Assembly: GCA_947372465.1 (NCBI GenBank)
Contig: CANBTT010000002.1
Location: 62,001 to 126,000 of the forward strand
DNA length: 64,000 bases
Reading direction: 5' to 3'
From: Burkholderiales bacterium
Lineage (GTDB): Bacteria > Pseudomonadota > Gammaproteobacteria > Burkholderiales > Burkholderiaceae_C
The notes below the pieces were generated by a model that had not been told where the DNA came from, did not search any database, and saw only the letters and a program-made list of their open reading frames with translations. The translations under genes and the position numbers were made by a program. Shown here piece after piece: positions 44,088 through 53,508 of the stretch; positions within the stretch are counted from its first letter, which is position 1, and each line of letters opens with the position of its first letter.

Positions 44088-44528
44088 ATGGGCAAAGCTT
44101 CTTTTTATTTCTGTCGCGCTGTTGCATGGAGCGTGTTTCTTTGCCTCCTGTGTTGTCCCCGCGCCTTTTCTCAAACTTATCTTGTTCACTGCGATATAGA
44201 TGGTGTTGTTCCTGTTTTGAACGGCAAGGTGATCACAACGACCCCCATTGAGATGGAGGTTCAAGTCATAGGAAAGAACATTTATTTTTTGGTCAAAGAG
44301 CCCAAAATATACGCCATGCGGGTCAACAGCATCGAGACTGAAAAGTTCTTGTGCACCAATTTGTCAAATGAGTACAAAATTGGCGCAAGGATCAAAGACC
44401 GAGCAAGTGGGCTGCAGTCAGAGATCACCATCGATCGAAAGTCTGCTCAGGTGCATGGTTTTCATGATCTGGCACTAAAAAAAAGCACCGTGCGAGTCAA
44501 TTTTGAAGGACCTTGCGTGGTGCCTTAG
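44088..44528 (+). CDS. Secreted hypothetical protein
   Basis: 146 aa. The N-terminal 28 residues form a signal peptide (SVFLCLLCCPRAFSQ). The mature part is mostly beta-like, with cysteines in LVHCDIDG, EKFLCTNL and EGPCVVP. I do not recognise a family. It lies between the channel terminator and a convergent DnaJ-domain gene, so it is monocistronic. The clear signal peptide and even codon use support a real gene. Confidence 0.7.
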   Translation: MGKASFYFCRAVAWSVFLCLLCCPRAFSQTYLVHCDIDGVVPVLNGKVITTTPIEMEVQVIGKNIYFLVKEPKIYAMRVNSIETEKFLCTNLSNEYKIGARIKDRASGLQSEITIDRKSAQVHGFHDLALKKSTVRVNFEGPCVVP

Positions 44529-44618
44529 TGGGCTTTTGGCAAAGCGCATGGCGCGCCCGGATGGGTGACTGTCCACGTCAAGGGGCAAGTGGATCAAAGC
44601 CTTTGTTTGAGCAGGCTT

Positions 44619-45200
44619 TCAATGCGGTTGATTGACTTCGAAATTTAATTTTTGAACGATGACTTCCTTGAGGGAAGAAAAGTCGTGTGTATAGCGCTTC
44701 TCCTTTTCCTCAAACTGATAAGTGTTTGAATAGCCATGGCGGATGGTCAAGGGGATTTTGAACAGCTTTTCAAAAAGATTCACCAATTCAATTTCATCAA
44801 CCGCATTGGCTTTGATTCTTGAGATGAGTTTTACATATTCATGCTCTTGGGGCTCAACAAATGACCTGCTTGAAGGGTGCGATTGTTGGGCGTTTGGCGT
44901 TGGTCGTGCAGCACCAGGGTGGTATTGAGGACGTTGGTTGCCCGGAGAAGATGCATGGTTGGGTTTGTGCGATTGACCCAAGGATTCGTTGAGGGCTTGG
45001 TCGTATTTTTTTCGTGAAATGGAATTGCTTAAAATTTTATAGGACAAGTTGATGTCGACCATCAAATGAGTCCCCTGAACGGCGCCCGACTTTAATTTGT
45101 CGGGATGGTATTTTTGGGCCAGCGCTTTGTAGGCGGCTCGAACCACAATGTCTTCGGCCGAGGGATCCAGTCCCAGCACTTGATAGAGAGTTTTGGTCAT
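44619..45200 (-). CDS. DnaJ (J-domain) protein
   Basis: 193 aa from ATG 45200; the longer frame to 45290 adds 30 residues before the J domain. Residues 3-65 form the J domain with the HPD tripeptide at 32-34 (KYHPDK), which stimulates DnaK. A short Pro/Ser/His-rich linker follows, then an 85-residue C-terminal part ending in VIVQKLNFEV that I do not recognise. There is no Gly/Phe or zinc domain, so it is a class III J protein with a specialised, unknown client. It is divergent from ldcA. Confidence 0.88.
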   Translation of the reverse strand: MTKTLYQVLGLDPSAEDIVVRAAYKALAQKYHPDKLKSGAVQGTHLMVDINLSYKILSNSISRKKYDQALNESLGQSHKPNHASSPGNQRPQYHPGAARPTPNAQQSHPSSRSFVEPQEHEYVKLISRIKANAVDEIELVNLFEKLFKIPLTIRHGYSNTYQFEEKEKRYTHDFSSLKEVIVQKLNFEVNQPH

Positions 45201-45302
45201 CGAAAGAGGGTGAAAAAATGATTCGCCAATGACTATCGAGTTATGATAGTCGATGTTCTTGCATGAATTATGATGTAAAAAAAGACCCAAAGGCCAGCTC
45301 TC

Positions 45303-46250
45303 ATGTCCAGTATCTACATATTTTCCCCCAGTGGCGCCGTGAGGGACCGCAAAGCTTTTAAAAAGGGCGTCTCAGTCTTAAAAGCTTTGGGCCACAATGT
45401 CCAAGTCGATCCCGATGCGTTGAGTTCGCATGAGCGCTTTGCTGGCAATGATGAAACGCGTTTGCAAGCGATTGACCGTGCCTGTGAGAGTGGCTGTGAT
45501 GTGGCCTTGATCTCAAGAGGTGGATACGGATTGACAAGGTTGTTGCCGAAACTGAATTACTCAAAAATCAAAAAAGCTATTCGAGGTGGCACCAAGTTTG
45601 TGGGATTCAGCGACTTCACTGCTTTTCAACTGGCCGTGCTCAGCAAAACGGGTGAAATGACTTGGAGTGGCCCCAGTGTGATGGATGATTTGGCTTTGGA
45701 TGAACCCGATGACATCATGCTTGGCTGCCTAGAGGACTTGCTCAGTGCACAAGTTGAGGGCTCGGGTTGGGCGCTAAAAAAGAGTGCGCTTGATTCATTT
45801 TTAGAGCAATCGCACCCCAAATGTTCGAGTGCATTGACGCTTGCAAAGGACGCGGTTCTTTGGGGTGGAAATTTAAGCGTTTTATGCAGCTTGATCGGAA
45901 CCCCGTATTGCCCAAGCATCAAAGGGGGCGTTTTATTTTTGGAAGACACGGCCGAGCATCCCTACCGCATTGAAAGAATGCTCAATCAATTGCTGCTGAC
46001 TGGTATTTTGAAGGATCAAAAAGCCATTCTTTTGGGGCAGTTCAATCGCTATGCCTTGAACGCTCATGACAAGGGATTCAACTTCAGCAAAGTGCTTGCA
46101 TTCCTGCGTTCACAAATCAAAACACCGGTCTTGACGGACTTGCCCTTTGGGCATGTTCCCGTCAAAATTTGTTTGCCTGTGGGTCAACGTGTCACCCTGA
46201 CCCGGGAGAACAATGAGTGTTTTTTACTTTGGCCGCACAATCACCACTGA
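45303..46250 (+). CDS. ldcA: Muramoyltetrapeptide LD-carboxypeptidase
   Basis: 315 aa, full length for the S66 family. It opens with IYIFSPSGAV, has SRGGYGLTRLLP and the nucleophile Ser103 in VGFSDFTAF; the later catalytic Glu lies in LFLEDTAEHPYRIERML and His in LPFGHVP. The enzyme removes the terminal D-Ala from murein tetrapeptides during cell wall recycling in the cytoplasm. MccF-type self-immunity peptidases share the fold, but no microcin genes are nearby. Confidence 0.9.
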   Translation: MSSIYIFSPSGAVRDRKAFKKGVSVLKALGHNVQVDPDALSSHERFAGNDETRLQAIDRACESGCDVALISRGGYGLTRLLPKLNYSKIKKAIRGGTKFVGFSDFTAFQLAVLSKTGEMTWSGPSVMDDLALDEPDDIMLGCLEDLLSAQVEGSGWALKKSALDSFLEQSHPKCSSALTLAKDAVLWGGNLSVLCSLIGTPYCPSIKGGVLFLEDTAEHPYRIERMLNQLLLTGILKDQKAILLGQFNRYALNAHDKGFNFSKVLAFLRSQIKTPVLTDLPFGHVPVKICLPVGQRVTLTRENNECFLLWPHNHH

Positions 46251-46372
46251 ATTTTTTCCACGCCCTCGACTGCAAATTTAATTTTGCACAATAGCTAAAA
46301 AGCATTTTTTTAAAGCAAAATCAGAACCTGATTTTTTAAACCATTGACCATTTATTATCCACGGAGCAACGC

Positions 46373-47236
46373 ATGCAACAGGACGTCTTTTTTTCATCTG
46401 AAAACCATCGATTGGCAGCAGTTTTACATGTCCCAGATGATCTGAAAGCGGGAGAAAAGCGTGCGGCCGTGGTGGTTCTTCACGGTTTTGGCAGCAACAA
46501 GAATGGGGGCATATCCAAAGCCGCGTTTGAGCTGTTCTCCTCCCTTGGCTACATCACGCTCAGATTTGACATGCGTGGATGTGGCGACTCTGAAGGAGAG
46601 CGTGGGCGTGTGATTTGTCTTGAGCAAGTCAAAGACACGCAAGCAGCGATCGACTTTTTGGTTGCTCAAGAAATGGTCGATCCGCAAAAAATCGGCGTCA
46701 TGGGGCACAGCTTTGGTGCGGCCGTGGCAGTTTATGCGGCGGGCGTTGACAAAAGAGTGGCGGCCTGTATTTCCACGGGGGGCTGGGGCGATGGAGAGAA
46801 GAAATTCAGAAAACAACACGCATCAGATGCCGCTTGGAAGAAGTTCACGGACATGATGGCTTTGGGGCGTTCAAAGTTGGCCAAAGGTGAATCCATGATG
46901 GTCCCGCGTTACGACATCGTGCCCATTCAACCCGGTTTGCGCGACCAGCTCTCGCCCGGTTCTATCACCGAGTTTCCCTATGAGGTGGTGGAGAGCATGT
47001 ACAACTTCAAAGCCAATGAAGTCGTGGGCCAAATTGCCCCAAGACCTCTTTTGCTTTTGCATCCCTCCAAGGACACGGTCACCCCCACTGAGCAATCGGT
47101 GGAGTTGTTTGCCCATGCAGGTCAGCCCACAGATCTTCACTTGTTTGCCAACACCGATCATTTTATTTTGAGCGAAGGCAACACCATGGTGATCGAACTT
47201 GTGAGCAGTTGGTTAAAGAAAAATTTGCCTCTTTAA
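46373..47236 (+). CDS. Alpha/beta hydrolase (serine esterase/peptidase-like)
   Basis: 287 aa, cytoplasmic, with GGAG well placed before the ATG. The oxyanion region is VVLHGFGSNKNGG, the nucleophile elbow GHSFGAA carries S113, the acid is in LLHPSKDTVTP and the base in ANTDHFIL. RFDMRGCGDSEGERG is typical of dienelactone-hydrolase-like and prolyl-oligopeptidase-like serine hydrolases. It stands just upstream of a Bug gene and a deaminase-type amidohydrolase gene on the same strand, with a 76-bp gap. Substrate unknown. Confidence 0.85.
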   Translation: MQQDVFFSSENHRLAAVLHVPDDLKAGEKRAAVVVLHGFGSNKNGGISKAAFELFSSLGYITLRFDMRGCGDSEGERGRVICLEQVKDTQAAIDFLVAQEMVDPQKIGVMGHSFGAAVAVYAAGVDKRVAACISTGGWGDGEKKFRKQHASDAAWKKFTDMMALGRSKLAKGESMMVPRYDIVPIQPGLRDQLSPGSITEFPYEVVESMYNFKANEVVGQIAPRPLLLLHPSKDTVTPTEQSVELFAHAGQPTDLHLFANTDHFILSEGNTMVIELVSSWLKKNLPL

Positions 47237-47312
47237 GCCATCTCCAAGGTCAAAGTCTTTTAAATGGATGAATGACTTGAAGGTGTTTGATTGTGAACTT
47301 TTATCCTTTTTT

Positions 47313-48305
47313 ATGAACATGAAAACTGCCGAACTTTTTAAACGATTGCACTTGAGTTGCTGCTTGATCTTGGGTCTGCTTTGGACTGTAGGGGCCTGTG
47401 CTCAGACCAATGCCTATCCCAATCGCCCCATAAAGTTGGTCGTCCCCTTTGTGCCCGGTGGCACACTGGATGTGGTGGCCCGTTTGCTGGGTAAAAATCT
47501 CTCAGAAGCCTTTGGTCAAGCTGTGATTGTGGACAACAAAGCTGGAGCCGGGGGCGTGGTTGGCGTGGATTACGTTGCTAAAAGCGCGCCCGATGGGTAC
47601 ACCCTGGTGCTCAACTCAGCCACACCCATGGTGACCGTTGTGAGTTTGCAAAAGACGCCTTACGACTTGTTGCGCGATTTGGTGCCCGTCAGTCAAGTCA
47701 GCACTTTTGATTATGTGCTGAGCGTCAACGCAAAGTCTGGCATCCAAAACGTTCAAGACTTGGTTCAATTGGCCAAAAAGCAGCCGGGTAAACTCAATTA
47801 CGCCAGTGCTGGAACGGGCTCTGGGCAGCACATGTACATGGAGTTGGCAAAAAGTGTGGCGGGCATTCAGTTGCAGCACATTCCTTACAAAGGCAATGGA
47901 CCCGCTATGCAGGCTCTTTTGTCCGGTGAGGTGGATTTGATTTTTGACACCACTTTGGGTATTTTGCCCCAAGTGCAAGGGGGTAAGTTAAAACCCCTCA
48001 TGGCGAGCAGTGCCAAACCGATTGGGGCCTTGCCTGGTGTGCCCACCATGGAGAGTTTGTACCCAGGCTCTAGCATTCAAGGCTGGCACGGCATCTTTGC
48101 GCCTGCCGCAACCCCTAAAGAGGTGGTTGCGTTTCTTGCCGAGGCGATTAAAAAAGCAGTCAATGGCCATGAAATGGGGTCCAAACTCAAGGAGCTTGGT
48201 TTGGAGCCCTCAGGCATGGGGCCAGATGTGTTTTTTGAAACCGTTAAAAGGGATCAAGAGCGCTGGGGCAAGGTGATTCGTGAGAACAACATCAAGGCCG
48301 ATTGA
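47313..48305 (+). CDS. Bug/TctC-family periplasmic solute-binding protein
   Basis: 330 aa from ATG 47313 (another ATG lies two codons later); the longer frame from 47268 is less signal-like. Signal cleavage is likely near GACAQTN. Blocks seen are PNRPIKLVVPFVPGGTLDVVAR, VDNKAGAGGVVGVDYVAKS, APDGYTLVL, NYASAGTGSGQHMYMEL and HIPYKGNGPAMQALLSG. It precedes the amidohydrolase gene by 50 bp, so a nitrogen heterocycle or its breakdown product could be the ligand; this is inference. Confidence 0.93.
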   Translation: MNMKTAELFKRLHLSCCLILGLLWTVGACAQTNAYPNRPIKLVVPFVPGGTLDVVARLLGKNLSEAFGQAVIVDNKAGAGGVVGVDYVAKSAPDGYTLVLNSATPMVTVVSLQKTPYDLLRDLVPVSQVSTFDYVLSVNAKSGIQNVQDLVQLAKKQPGKLNYASAGTGSGQHMYMELAKSVAGIQLQHIPYKGNGPAMQALLSGEVDLIFDTTLGILPQVQGGKLKPLMASSAKPIGALPGVPTMESLYPGSSIQGWHGIFAPAATPKEVVAFLAEAIKKAVNGHEMGSKLKELGLEPSGMGPDVFFETVKRDQERWGKVIRENNIKAD

Positions 48306-48355
48306 TCTCAATTTCTAATTTGCACCTTGATTTTTCAATGATTTAAAGACCCACG

Positions 48356-49780
48356 ATGTCCCAACACTCTTTTGACGCTGCACCTCAACACTGTGATCTC
48401 TTGATCACGAACATCGACTGGTTGATCACGGTTGATCCAAACCGCCGAGTCATTACGGATGCTTGCTTGGCGATTGCGAAGGGTCAATTCATTGATGTGG
48501 GTAAAACTCAGGATTTGATCCACAAGTGGAAGGCCGTGCAGACGATCAGTGGGCGAGGGCGGGTGGTCACACCGGGTTTCATAGACAACCATTTGCACGC
48601 CTCCTTTCAACTCTCAAGAGGTCTGGCCGATGAGGCCAATGCGCAGCAATTTTTGTACGAGCACATGTATCCGTACGAAGCGGCCAATACCCAAGAGGAT
48701 GTGCGTGTGAGTTCTGCGTTTGCTGCACTTGAGCTCTTGAGGCACGGCGTTACCTGCTTTACCGATCCCGGCAACTACCACCCCGATGCCACGATCGAGG
48801 CGGTCATGTCAACGGGCATGCGCTTGGTGGCGGCGTGTTCGTGTTTTGACAAGACCAAATCGGTCATGGGTCTCTTGCCCCCAAGCATGATCGAGTCAAC
48901 GGGCGCTTGTCTAGAGAAGACGGAAAGTTTGTTTGAGCGCTATTTGGGCAAGCACCATGGAAAGCTGACCCTGTCGGCTTCTTTCAGGGGCATGAACAAT
49001 GCGTCCGATGACTTGATCGTGGGCTTGAAAGAGATTGCCAACAAGCACCAAGTGAAGTTGCAAACGCATGCCTGCTTTTCTTATCAAACGCATGATGCCA
49101 GTGTGTCTGGCACAGGAAAGGCTGAGATCGAGAGACTTGAGTCTCTAGGTGTGTTGGATGAGAACATGATCTTGGTGCATTCGGGTTGGCTTGAACCTGC
49201 GGAATTGGCGCTCTTGGTCAAAAGAAAGCCCACATTGGTGTGCTCGCCTTCTTCTTCCTTGCACAATGGATACGGCTATTTGGCTGCAGGCAAACATCCT
49301 GAGCTCATGGCCATGGGTGTGAATGTGAGCTTGGGCTCGGACCATGCCTCATCAGGCGTCGTTGACATCGTTCAAGAAATGCGCATGGCCGCTTGCATGT
49401 ACAAAGAGGTCAGAATGAATCCCCGCGTCATGCCCCCCGAGCATGCGATTGAGATGGCAACGCTCAATGGCGCCAAAGGTGTTGGATTGTCCGACCAAAT
49501 AGGCTCTATCGAGGTGGGTAAACAAGCAGACTTTGTGCTCTTTGACGCCACACTGCCCGAGTGGCAACCGCTTTACAACCCTGTCTCCAATTTGGTCTAC
49601 AGCGCGACGGGCAACACCGTGAAGGATGTTTTCATTGCAGGCGAGCAAGTCCTCAAAGATGGAGAGCTCACCAAGATCGATCACAAGAGTCTGATGCTTG
49701 AGGTCTTGGAAGCTGGCAAACGCATCTCCTCTCGACTGGATATGAAAAAACTCAACAAGCTGCTTTGGCCTGTGCATTGA
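48356..49780 (+). CDS. Deaminase-type amidohydrolase (TrzN/MTA-SAH deaminase-like)
   Basis: 474 aa. Metal-ligand motifs are GFIDNHLHASFQ (HxH), LQTHACFS, LVHSGWL and LGSDHASSG, in the order of cytosine/adenosine/atrazine deaminase-type enzymes of the amidohydrolase superfamily. The N- and C-terminal composite beta domain (LITNIDWLITVDP; EVGKQADFVLFDA) is complete. Such enzymes remove an amino or chloro group from nitrogen rings such as purines or triazines. Cytoplasmic; it follows a Bug receptor and stands tail to tail with the D-aminoacylase operon. Confidence 0.88.
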   Translation: MSQHSFDAAPQHCDLLITNIDWLITVDPNRRVITDACLAIAKGQFIDVGKTQDLIHKWKAVQTISGRGRVVTPGFIDNHLHASFQLSRGLADEANAQQFLYEHMYPYEAANTQEDVRVSSAFAALELLRHGVTCFTDPGNYHPDATIEAVMSTGMRLVAACSCFDKTKSVMGLLPPSMIESTGACLEKTESLFERYLGKHHGKLTLSASFRGMNNASDDLIVGLKEIANKHQVKLQTHACFSYQTHDASVSGTGKAEIERLESLGVLDENMILVHSGWLEPAELALLVKRKPTLVCSPSSSLHNGYGYLAAGKHPELMAMGVNVSLGSDHASSGVVDIVQEMRMAACMYKEVRMNPRVMPPEHAIEMATLNGAKGVGLSDQIGSIEVGKQADFVLFDATLPEWQPLYNPVSNLVYSATGNTVKDVFIAGEQVLKDGELTKIDHKSLMLEVLEAGKRISSRLDMKKLNKLLWPVH

Positions 49781-49828
49781 AGTCCCGCTCCCCTTTGCCC
49801 ATAGGCACACGGGGAAAAATGAAAGCCA

Positions 49829-51427
49829 TCAGTGCGTAAGTCGTTTCAACACGTGGCCAGGCAAAGCGCCTGTGTGCACGGCGTTCTCCACCACAACTTG
49901 ACCATTCACGATCACCGTCGTTTTGTTGCCTTGTGGATAGCGATGAGGTTCTTCATAACTTGACAGATCGAGAAAGACCTCGGGTTCAAAAAGTGTGATG
50001 TCTGCAAAGAGACCCACTTTCAAGAGTCCGCGATCCTTGAGCCCCAGGGCTTTGGCTGTGGCACCCGTCATTTTATGGATGGCGTGCTCAAGGGAGGTCA
50101 CTTTTTCACGGTGAACGTATCGCCCCAAGACCCGAGGAAATGTGCCGTAAAACCGTGGGTGAGGCATGCCTTGGCTGACCGTCCCGTAATCGGCCACGCA
50201 GTTGCCATCAGAGCCCACCAAGACTTTCTCGGAGGCGATCAAGGCCACGATATCTGACTCGGCAATGGAGGTGATCAAAACGCGGGTTGCACCCTTGTCA
50301 AGGATTAAAAAGTCACACAGGGCATCGATGGGTGCTTTGTCTTGTTCTTTGGCCAACTGAGCAATGGTCTTGCCGGCATGCTCAGGCAAATTGGGTGTGA
50401 TGGAGATGCGCACAGCGTCCCACGATTGAATGCGCCCCCAGTTGTTCAAGCCCTCGCGCTCAATGTCCTCCTCAATTCTGAGACGGGTATGTGCAGACTG
50501 GAGTCTCTCAAGCATGGCGTCAACGCCTCCTGCTTGTACCCATTGAGGGAGGATGTTTTTCAAGGGATTGCTCCCCGCCGTGTACGGGTAGGCGTCGCAG
50601 TCAATGTCGATGCCTTCAAGGCGTGCTTGATCCATCATCTCGAGCGCTTTTGTGGTCTTGCCCCAATTGTCAATGCCTGAGCACTTGAAGTGCACGACTT
50701 GCACATGGATGCGAGCAGCGCGGCCAATGTCAATGGCTTCCTTCAACGCATCCAAAACACCCGAGGACTCGTCTCTTAAATGCGTGAAGTAGGACGCTTG
50801 GTGGTCTTTTAAAACATGCGCCAGGGTTTTGAGTTCGTCGGTTTGGGCATAAGAGCCAGGAGAGGTAAAGAGCCCACTGGACATCCCCAAGGCGCCGGCC
50901 TCTAAGCCCTCGGTGAGCATGTCCTGCATGTGCTGCATCTCCTCAGATGTGGGCGCTCTTTGGTCCATGCCCATGGCCATGAGTCTGAGGGTATTGTGGC
51001 CCACCAACATGCCTGCGTTCACAGCTGTTTTAGGAAACGTGTCCATGTACGTTTTGAAACTCATGGCCTTGAAAGGCAGCCAAGGCGCACTTGGGTTCAA
51101 ATAGTCGGCCAACAATTTGACTTTGTCGGGTAGACAAGGCGCCACGGAGAAACCGCAATGCCCAATGATCTCAGTCGTCACACCTTGGCGCACTTTGCTC
51201 TCCGCTTTGGGGTTGATGGGCAAGGTGAAATCGGAGTGGGTTTTGATGTCGATAAATCCAGGGCACACGACCAAACCACTTGCATCGATCACGCGACTGG
51301 CGGAGACCTCTAAATCTTTGCCGATGGCCACAATGTACTCACCAAGAATGGCAACATCTGCGTCTTGGGACTTGCCGCCTGTGCCATCAAAGACTTGTCC
51401 GCCTTTGATCAAAAGATCGCATTTCAT
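49829..51427 (-). CDS. N-acyl-D-amino-acid deacylase (D-aminoacylase family)
   Basis: 532 aa. The composite amidohydrolase layout includes CPGFIDIKTHSDF, VTTEIIGHCGFSVAP (zinc Cys), YFTHLRDE and GSDGNCVADYG. The usual HTHSD is KTHSD, so the first His of the HxH pair is Lys; the tight zinc site Cys and the later His residues are kept. Family members hydrolyse N-acyl-D-amino acids; some are imidazolonepropionase- or dihydropyrimidinase-like. It is the last gene of a four-gene minus-strand operon (VOC, Bug, Ldh-type dehydrogenase, deacylase). Confidence 0.87.
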   Translation of the reverse strand: MKCDLLIKGGQVFDGTGGKSQDADVAILGEYIVAIGKDLEVSASRVIDASGLVVCPGFIDIKTHSDFTLPINPKAESKVRQGVTTEIIGHCGFSVAPCLPDKVKLLADYLNPSAPWLPFKAMSFKTYMDTFPKTAVNAGMLVGHNTLRLMAMGMDQRAPTSEEMQHMQDMLTEGLEAGALGMSSGLFTSPGSYAQTDELKTLAHVLKDHQASYFTHLRDESSGVLDALKEAIDIGRAARIHVQVVHFKCSGIDNWGKTTKALEMMDQARLEGIDIDCDAYPYTAGSNPLKNILPQWVQAGGVDAMLERLQSAHTRLRIEEDIEREGLNNWGRIQSWDAVRISITPNLPEHAGKTIAQLAKEQDKAPIDALCDFLILDKGATRVLITSIAESDIVALIASEKVLVGSDGNCVADYGTVSQGMPHPRFYGTFPRVLGRYVHREKVTSLEHAIHKMTGATAKALGLKDRGLLKVGLFADITLFEPEVFLDLSSYEEPHRYPQGNKTTVIVNGQVVVENAVHTGALPGHVLKRLTH

Positions 51428-51454
51428 GATGGAGGAGACCTGAGTTTGTCGGTT

Positions 51455-52513
51455 TTAAAAGGGGGAGGGTACTTTGAATTTTTCAGCCAACTCGATGAGG
51501 GTTGCTTGCATTTTTGCGGGAATGGGGACGCCGTCTTTTTCGCGTTTGAGGCGTTCGATGTAGCCGCGCTCACCGGGCATCAAAACAGAGGTGCCCACTT
51601 TTTCATCCACAGGAAGCGCCTTCAAGGCTTTGATGGTGTTCTCCATCTCGTCTTGAAAGGAGGCTTGGGGGCAGACTTGTGCAATGTCGATGGCAATGAT
51701 CCAAGCATTTTGACAATGCCTTTGCGCATCCTCTTTGTCGGAGAAAAAGTGTCCAATGAGCGGGTTCAATACGGGAAGACTGGCCATCAGCTCGAACATC
51801 AGCGACAGGCCAGAGCCTTTGGGCCCACCCAGTGGCAAGGGAATCAACGCCTTTTGTGGATCGATGGTTTCATTGCCCTCGGCATCCAATGCCCAACCCG
51901 GTTCGAGGGGCTCATTTCTTGCACGCAGTTGCTGCAGTTTGCCCAAAGAGACAATGCCGCAGGCCATGTCCAGAACAATGGCCTGTCCCTTGGGGCCAGG
52001 CACCGACATAGAAAATGGGGCGGTGGACACGCCAGCGGCTTTGGCGCCGTAATAGCCCATATTGGGCCTAGACGCTGCAAGGGCGATGCATGCCATGCCC
52101 GCTTGGGCCACTTTTTCGGAGTAAATGCCCAATGAAGCCGTATGGGTGGTGTTGCGCACCATCACCAAGCCAATGCCGGTTGATTTGGCTTTTTTCATGG
52201 CGATGTCACTCGCCTCTTGCATAGCGATGGGGCCAGCTGAGCGATCGGCTTCGAGCACGGTGAGCGCGAGTGTTTCTTGTAAAACCTTGAGCTTTGGGCT
52301 GGCGTTCATCTCCTTGCTGTCGAGCAAGCGAAAGTACATGGGAACTCTGCTGATGCCATGCGTGTCGACGCCTCTGAGGTCGGCCCAGGTCAAAGCATTG
52401 GCCATGGTTTGAGCGTGTTCAGGGGAGACGCCTTTGGCCACAAACAAGGCTTTAGAAAATGCATTCAAAGCTGTTGCGCTGACCCTGTTAGGGGCCTTTG
52501 AGTTTGAACTCAT
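51455..52513 (-). CDS. Ldh-family NAD(P)-dependent oxidoreductase (malate/L-lactate dehydrogenase type 2)
   Basis: 352 aa from ATG 52513; a TTG 11 codons earlier would overlap the Bug gene. The protein follows the YlbC/AllD-like family: TWADLRGVDTHGISRVP, catalytic His in VRNTTHTASLGIYSE, APFSMSVPGPKG and PLGGPKGSGLSLM. These enzymes oxidise 2-hydroxy acids such as malate, lactate, ureidoglycolate or sulfolactate with NAD(P). It begins 5 bases after the Bug stop codon and 27 bases before the deacylase gene, so the operon probably handles a hydroxy-acid or acyl amino acid. Confidence 0.9.
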   Translation of the reverse strand: MSSNSKAPNRVSATALNAFSKALFVAKGVSPEHAQTMANALTWADLRGVDTHGISRVPMYFRLLDSKEMNASPKLKVLQETLALTVLEADRSAGPIAMQEASDIAMKKAKSTGIGLVMVRNTTHTASLGIYSEKVAQAGMACIALAASRPNMGYYGAKAAGVSTAPFSMSVPGPKGQAIVLDMACGIVSLGKLQQLRARNEPLEPGWALDAEGNETIDPQKALIPLPLGGPKGSGLSLMFELMASLPVLNPLIGHFFSDKEDAQRHCQNAWIIAIDIAQVCPQASFQDEMENTIKALKALPVDEKVGTSVLMPGERGYIERLKREKDGVPIPAKMQATLIELAEKFKVPSPF

Positions 52514-52517
52514 GGTT

Positions 52518-53486
52518 TTATTGTCTTTCGATTTTTCTGAGGTCAATCACACGCTGCCATTTGAGGTATTCATTTTCAACAAATTGGCGCATCTCTTCTG
52601 GGGTGCTTGACTGAGGGTCTCCGCCGAGTTCGGCCAAACGGTTGTAATTGTCTTTGTCATCGATGATTTTCTTCATCTCAAGACTCAACCTTTTGATGAT
52701 GTCGTTGGGGGTTCCTCCTGTCGCACCTAAGCCTATGAAAGACTTGACCTCATAGCCAGGTAGGAACTCGGAAATGGAGGGCACATCTGGCAAAGCCTTG
52801 AGTCGTTCTTTGGACGTCACGGCCAATGGCTTTATTTTTCCCGCTTTGATGTAGGGCAAAGACAATGTGGGTGCTTCGATCAGCAAGTCCACACGCTCTC
52901 CAAGCAACTCGGTCAAGGCGTTGTTGCCGCCTTTGGTTGGAATGTGTACAAAATCTGTGCCCGCCATGACGTTCAAGAGCTCAGAGGAGAGGTGGTGAAT
53001 GGAGCCAAAACCTGAGCTTGCATAATTGAATTTGTTGGGATTGTTTTTGGTTTGTGCCAAAAGTTCATTCAAGTTTTTATAGGGTGAATTTGCACTCACA
53101 TGAACAATGAAGGGGTAGAAGGTGAGGGTGGAGACCATCGCAATGTCTTTGATCGGATCAAAGGGGGGATTCTTGCTGAGGGCGGCTTGCGCAGGGTAGC
53201 CGCCCGTGATCAAGAGCAATGTGTATCCATCGGGTTTGGCTTTGGCCACCAAATTGGAGCCCACACCACCACCTCCGCCAATTTTGTTGTCCACAACAAT
53301 GGGTGTCCCAATGGCCTCAGACAATTTTTGAGCGATGAAGCGCGCCATGATGTCGGCAGACCCGCCCGCTGCAAAGGGGCAGATCAGCGTGATGGGTTTG
53401 GAGGGATATTTCTGTGCGAGGACGCTGAGCGAAGACGCCATGAGCAAAGCACACAAGGCGCTTTTAAGGATTGAGGTCAGGGACAT
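52518..53486 (-). CDS. Bug/TctC-family periplasmic solute-binding protein
   Basis: 322 aa with signal cleavage near SVLAQKY. Blocks seen are PSKPITLICPFAAGGSADIMAR, VDNKIGGGGGVGSNLVAKA, KPDGYTLLL, NYASSGFGSIHHLSSE and HIPTKGGNNALTELLG. The HIPYKG block has Thr in place of Tyr. It lies between the VOC gene (22-bp gap) and the Ldh gene, making it part of the four-gene minus-strand operon. Confidence 0.93.
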   Translation of the reverse strand: MSLTSILKSALCALLMASSLSVLAQKYPSKPITLICPFAAGGSADIMARFIAQKLSEAIGTPIVVDNKIGGGGGVGSNLVAKAKPDGYTLLLITGGYPAQAALSKNPPFDPIKDIAMVSTLTFYPFIVHVSANSPYKNLNELLAQTKNNPNKFNYASSGFGSIHHLSSELLNVMAGTDFVHIPTKGGNNALTELLGERVDLLIEAPTLSLPYIKAGKIKPLAVTSKERLKALPDVPSISEFLPGYEVKSFIGLGATGGTPNDIIKRLSLEMKKIIDDKDNYNRLAELGGDPQSSTPEEMRQFVENEYLKWQRVIDLRKIERQ

Positions 53487-53508
53487 AGTTAAGAGTTTTA
53501 AAAAAAGG

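Noticed and set aside
51365-52135. 256-aa plus-strand ORF opposite the Ldh-family gene
   Set aside because: It lies opposite a gene with clear family motifs and itself shows no recognisable domain.
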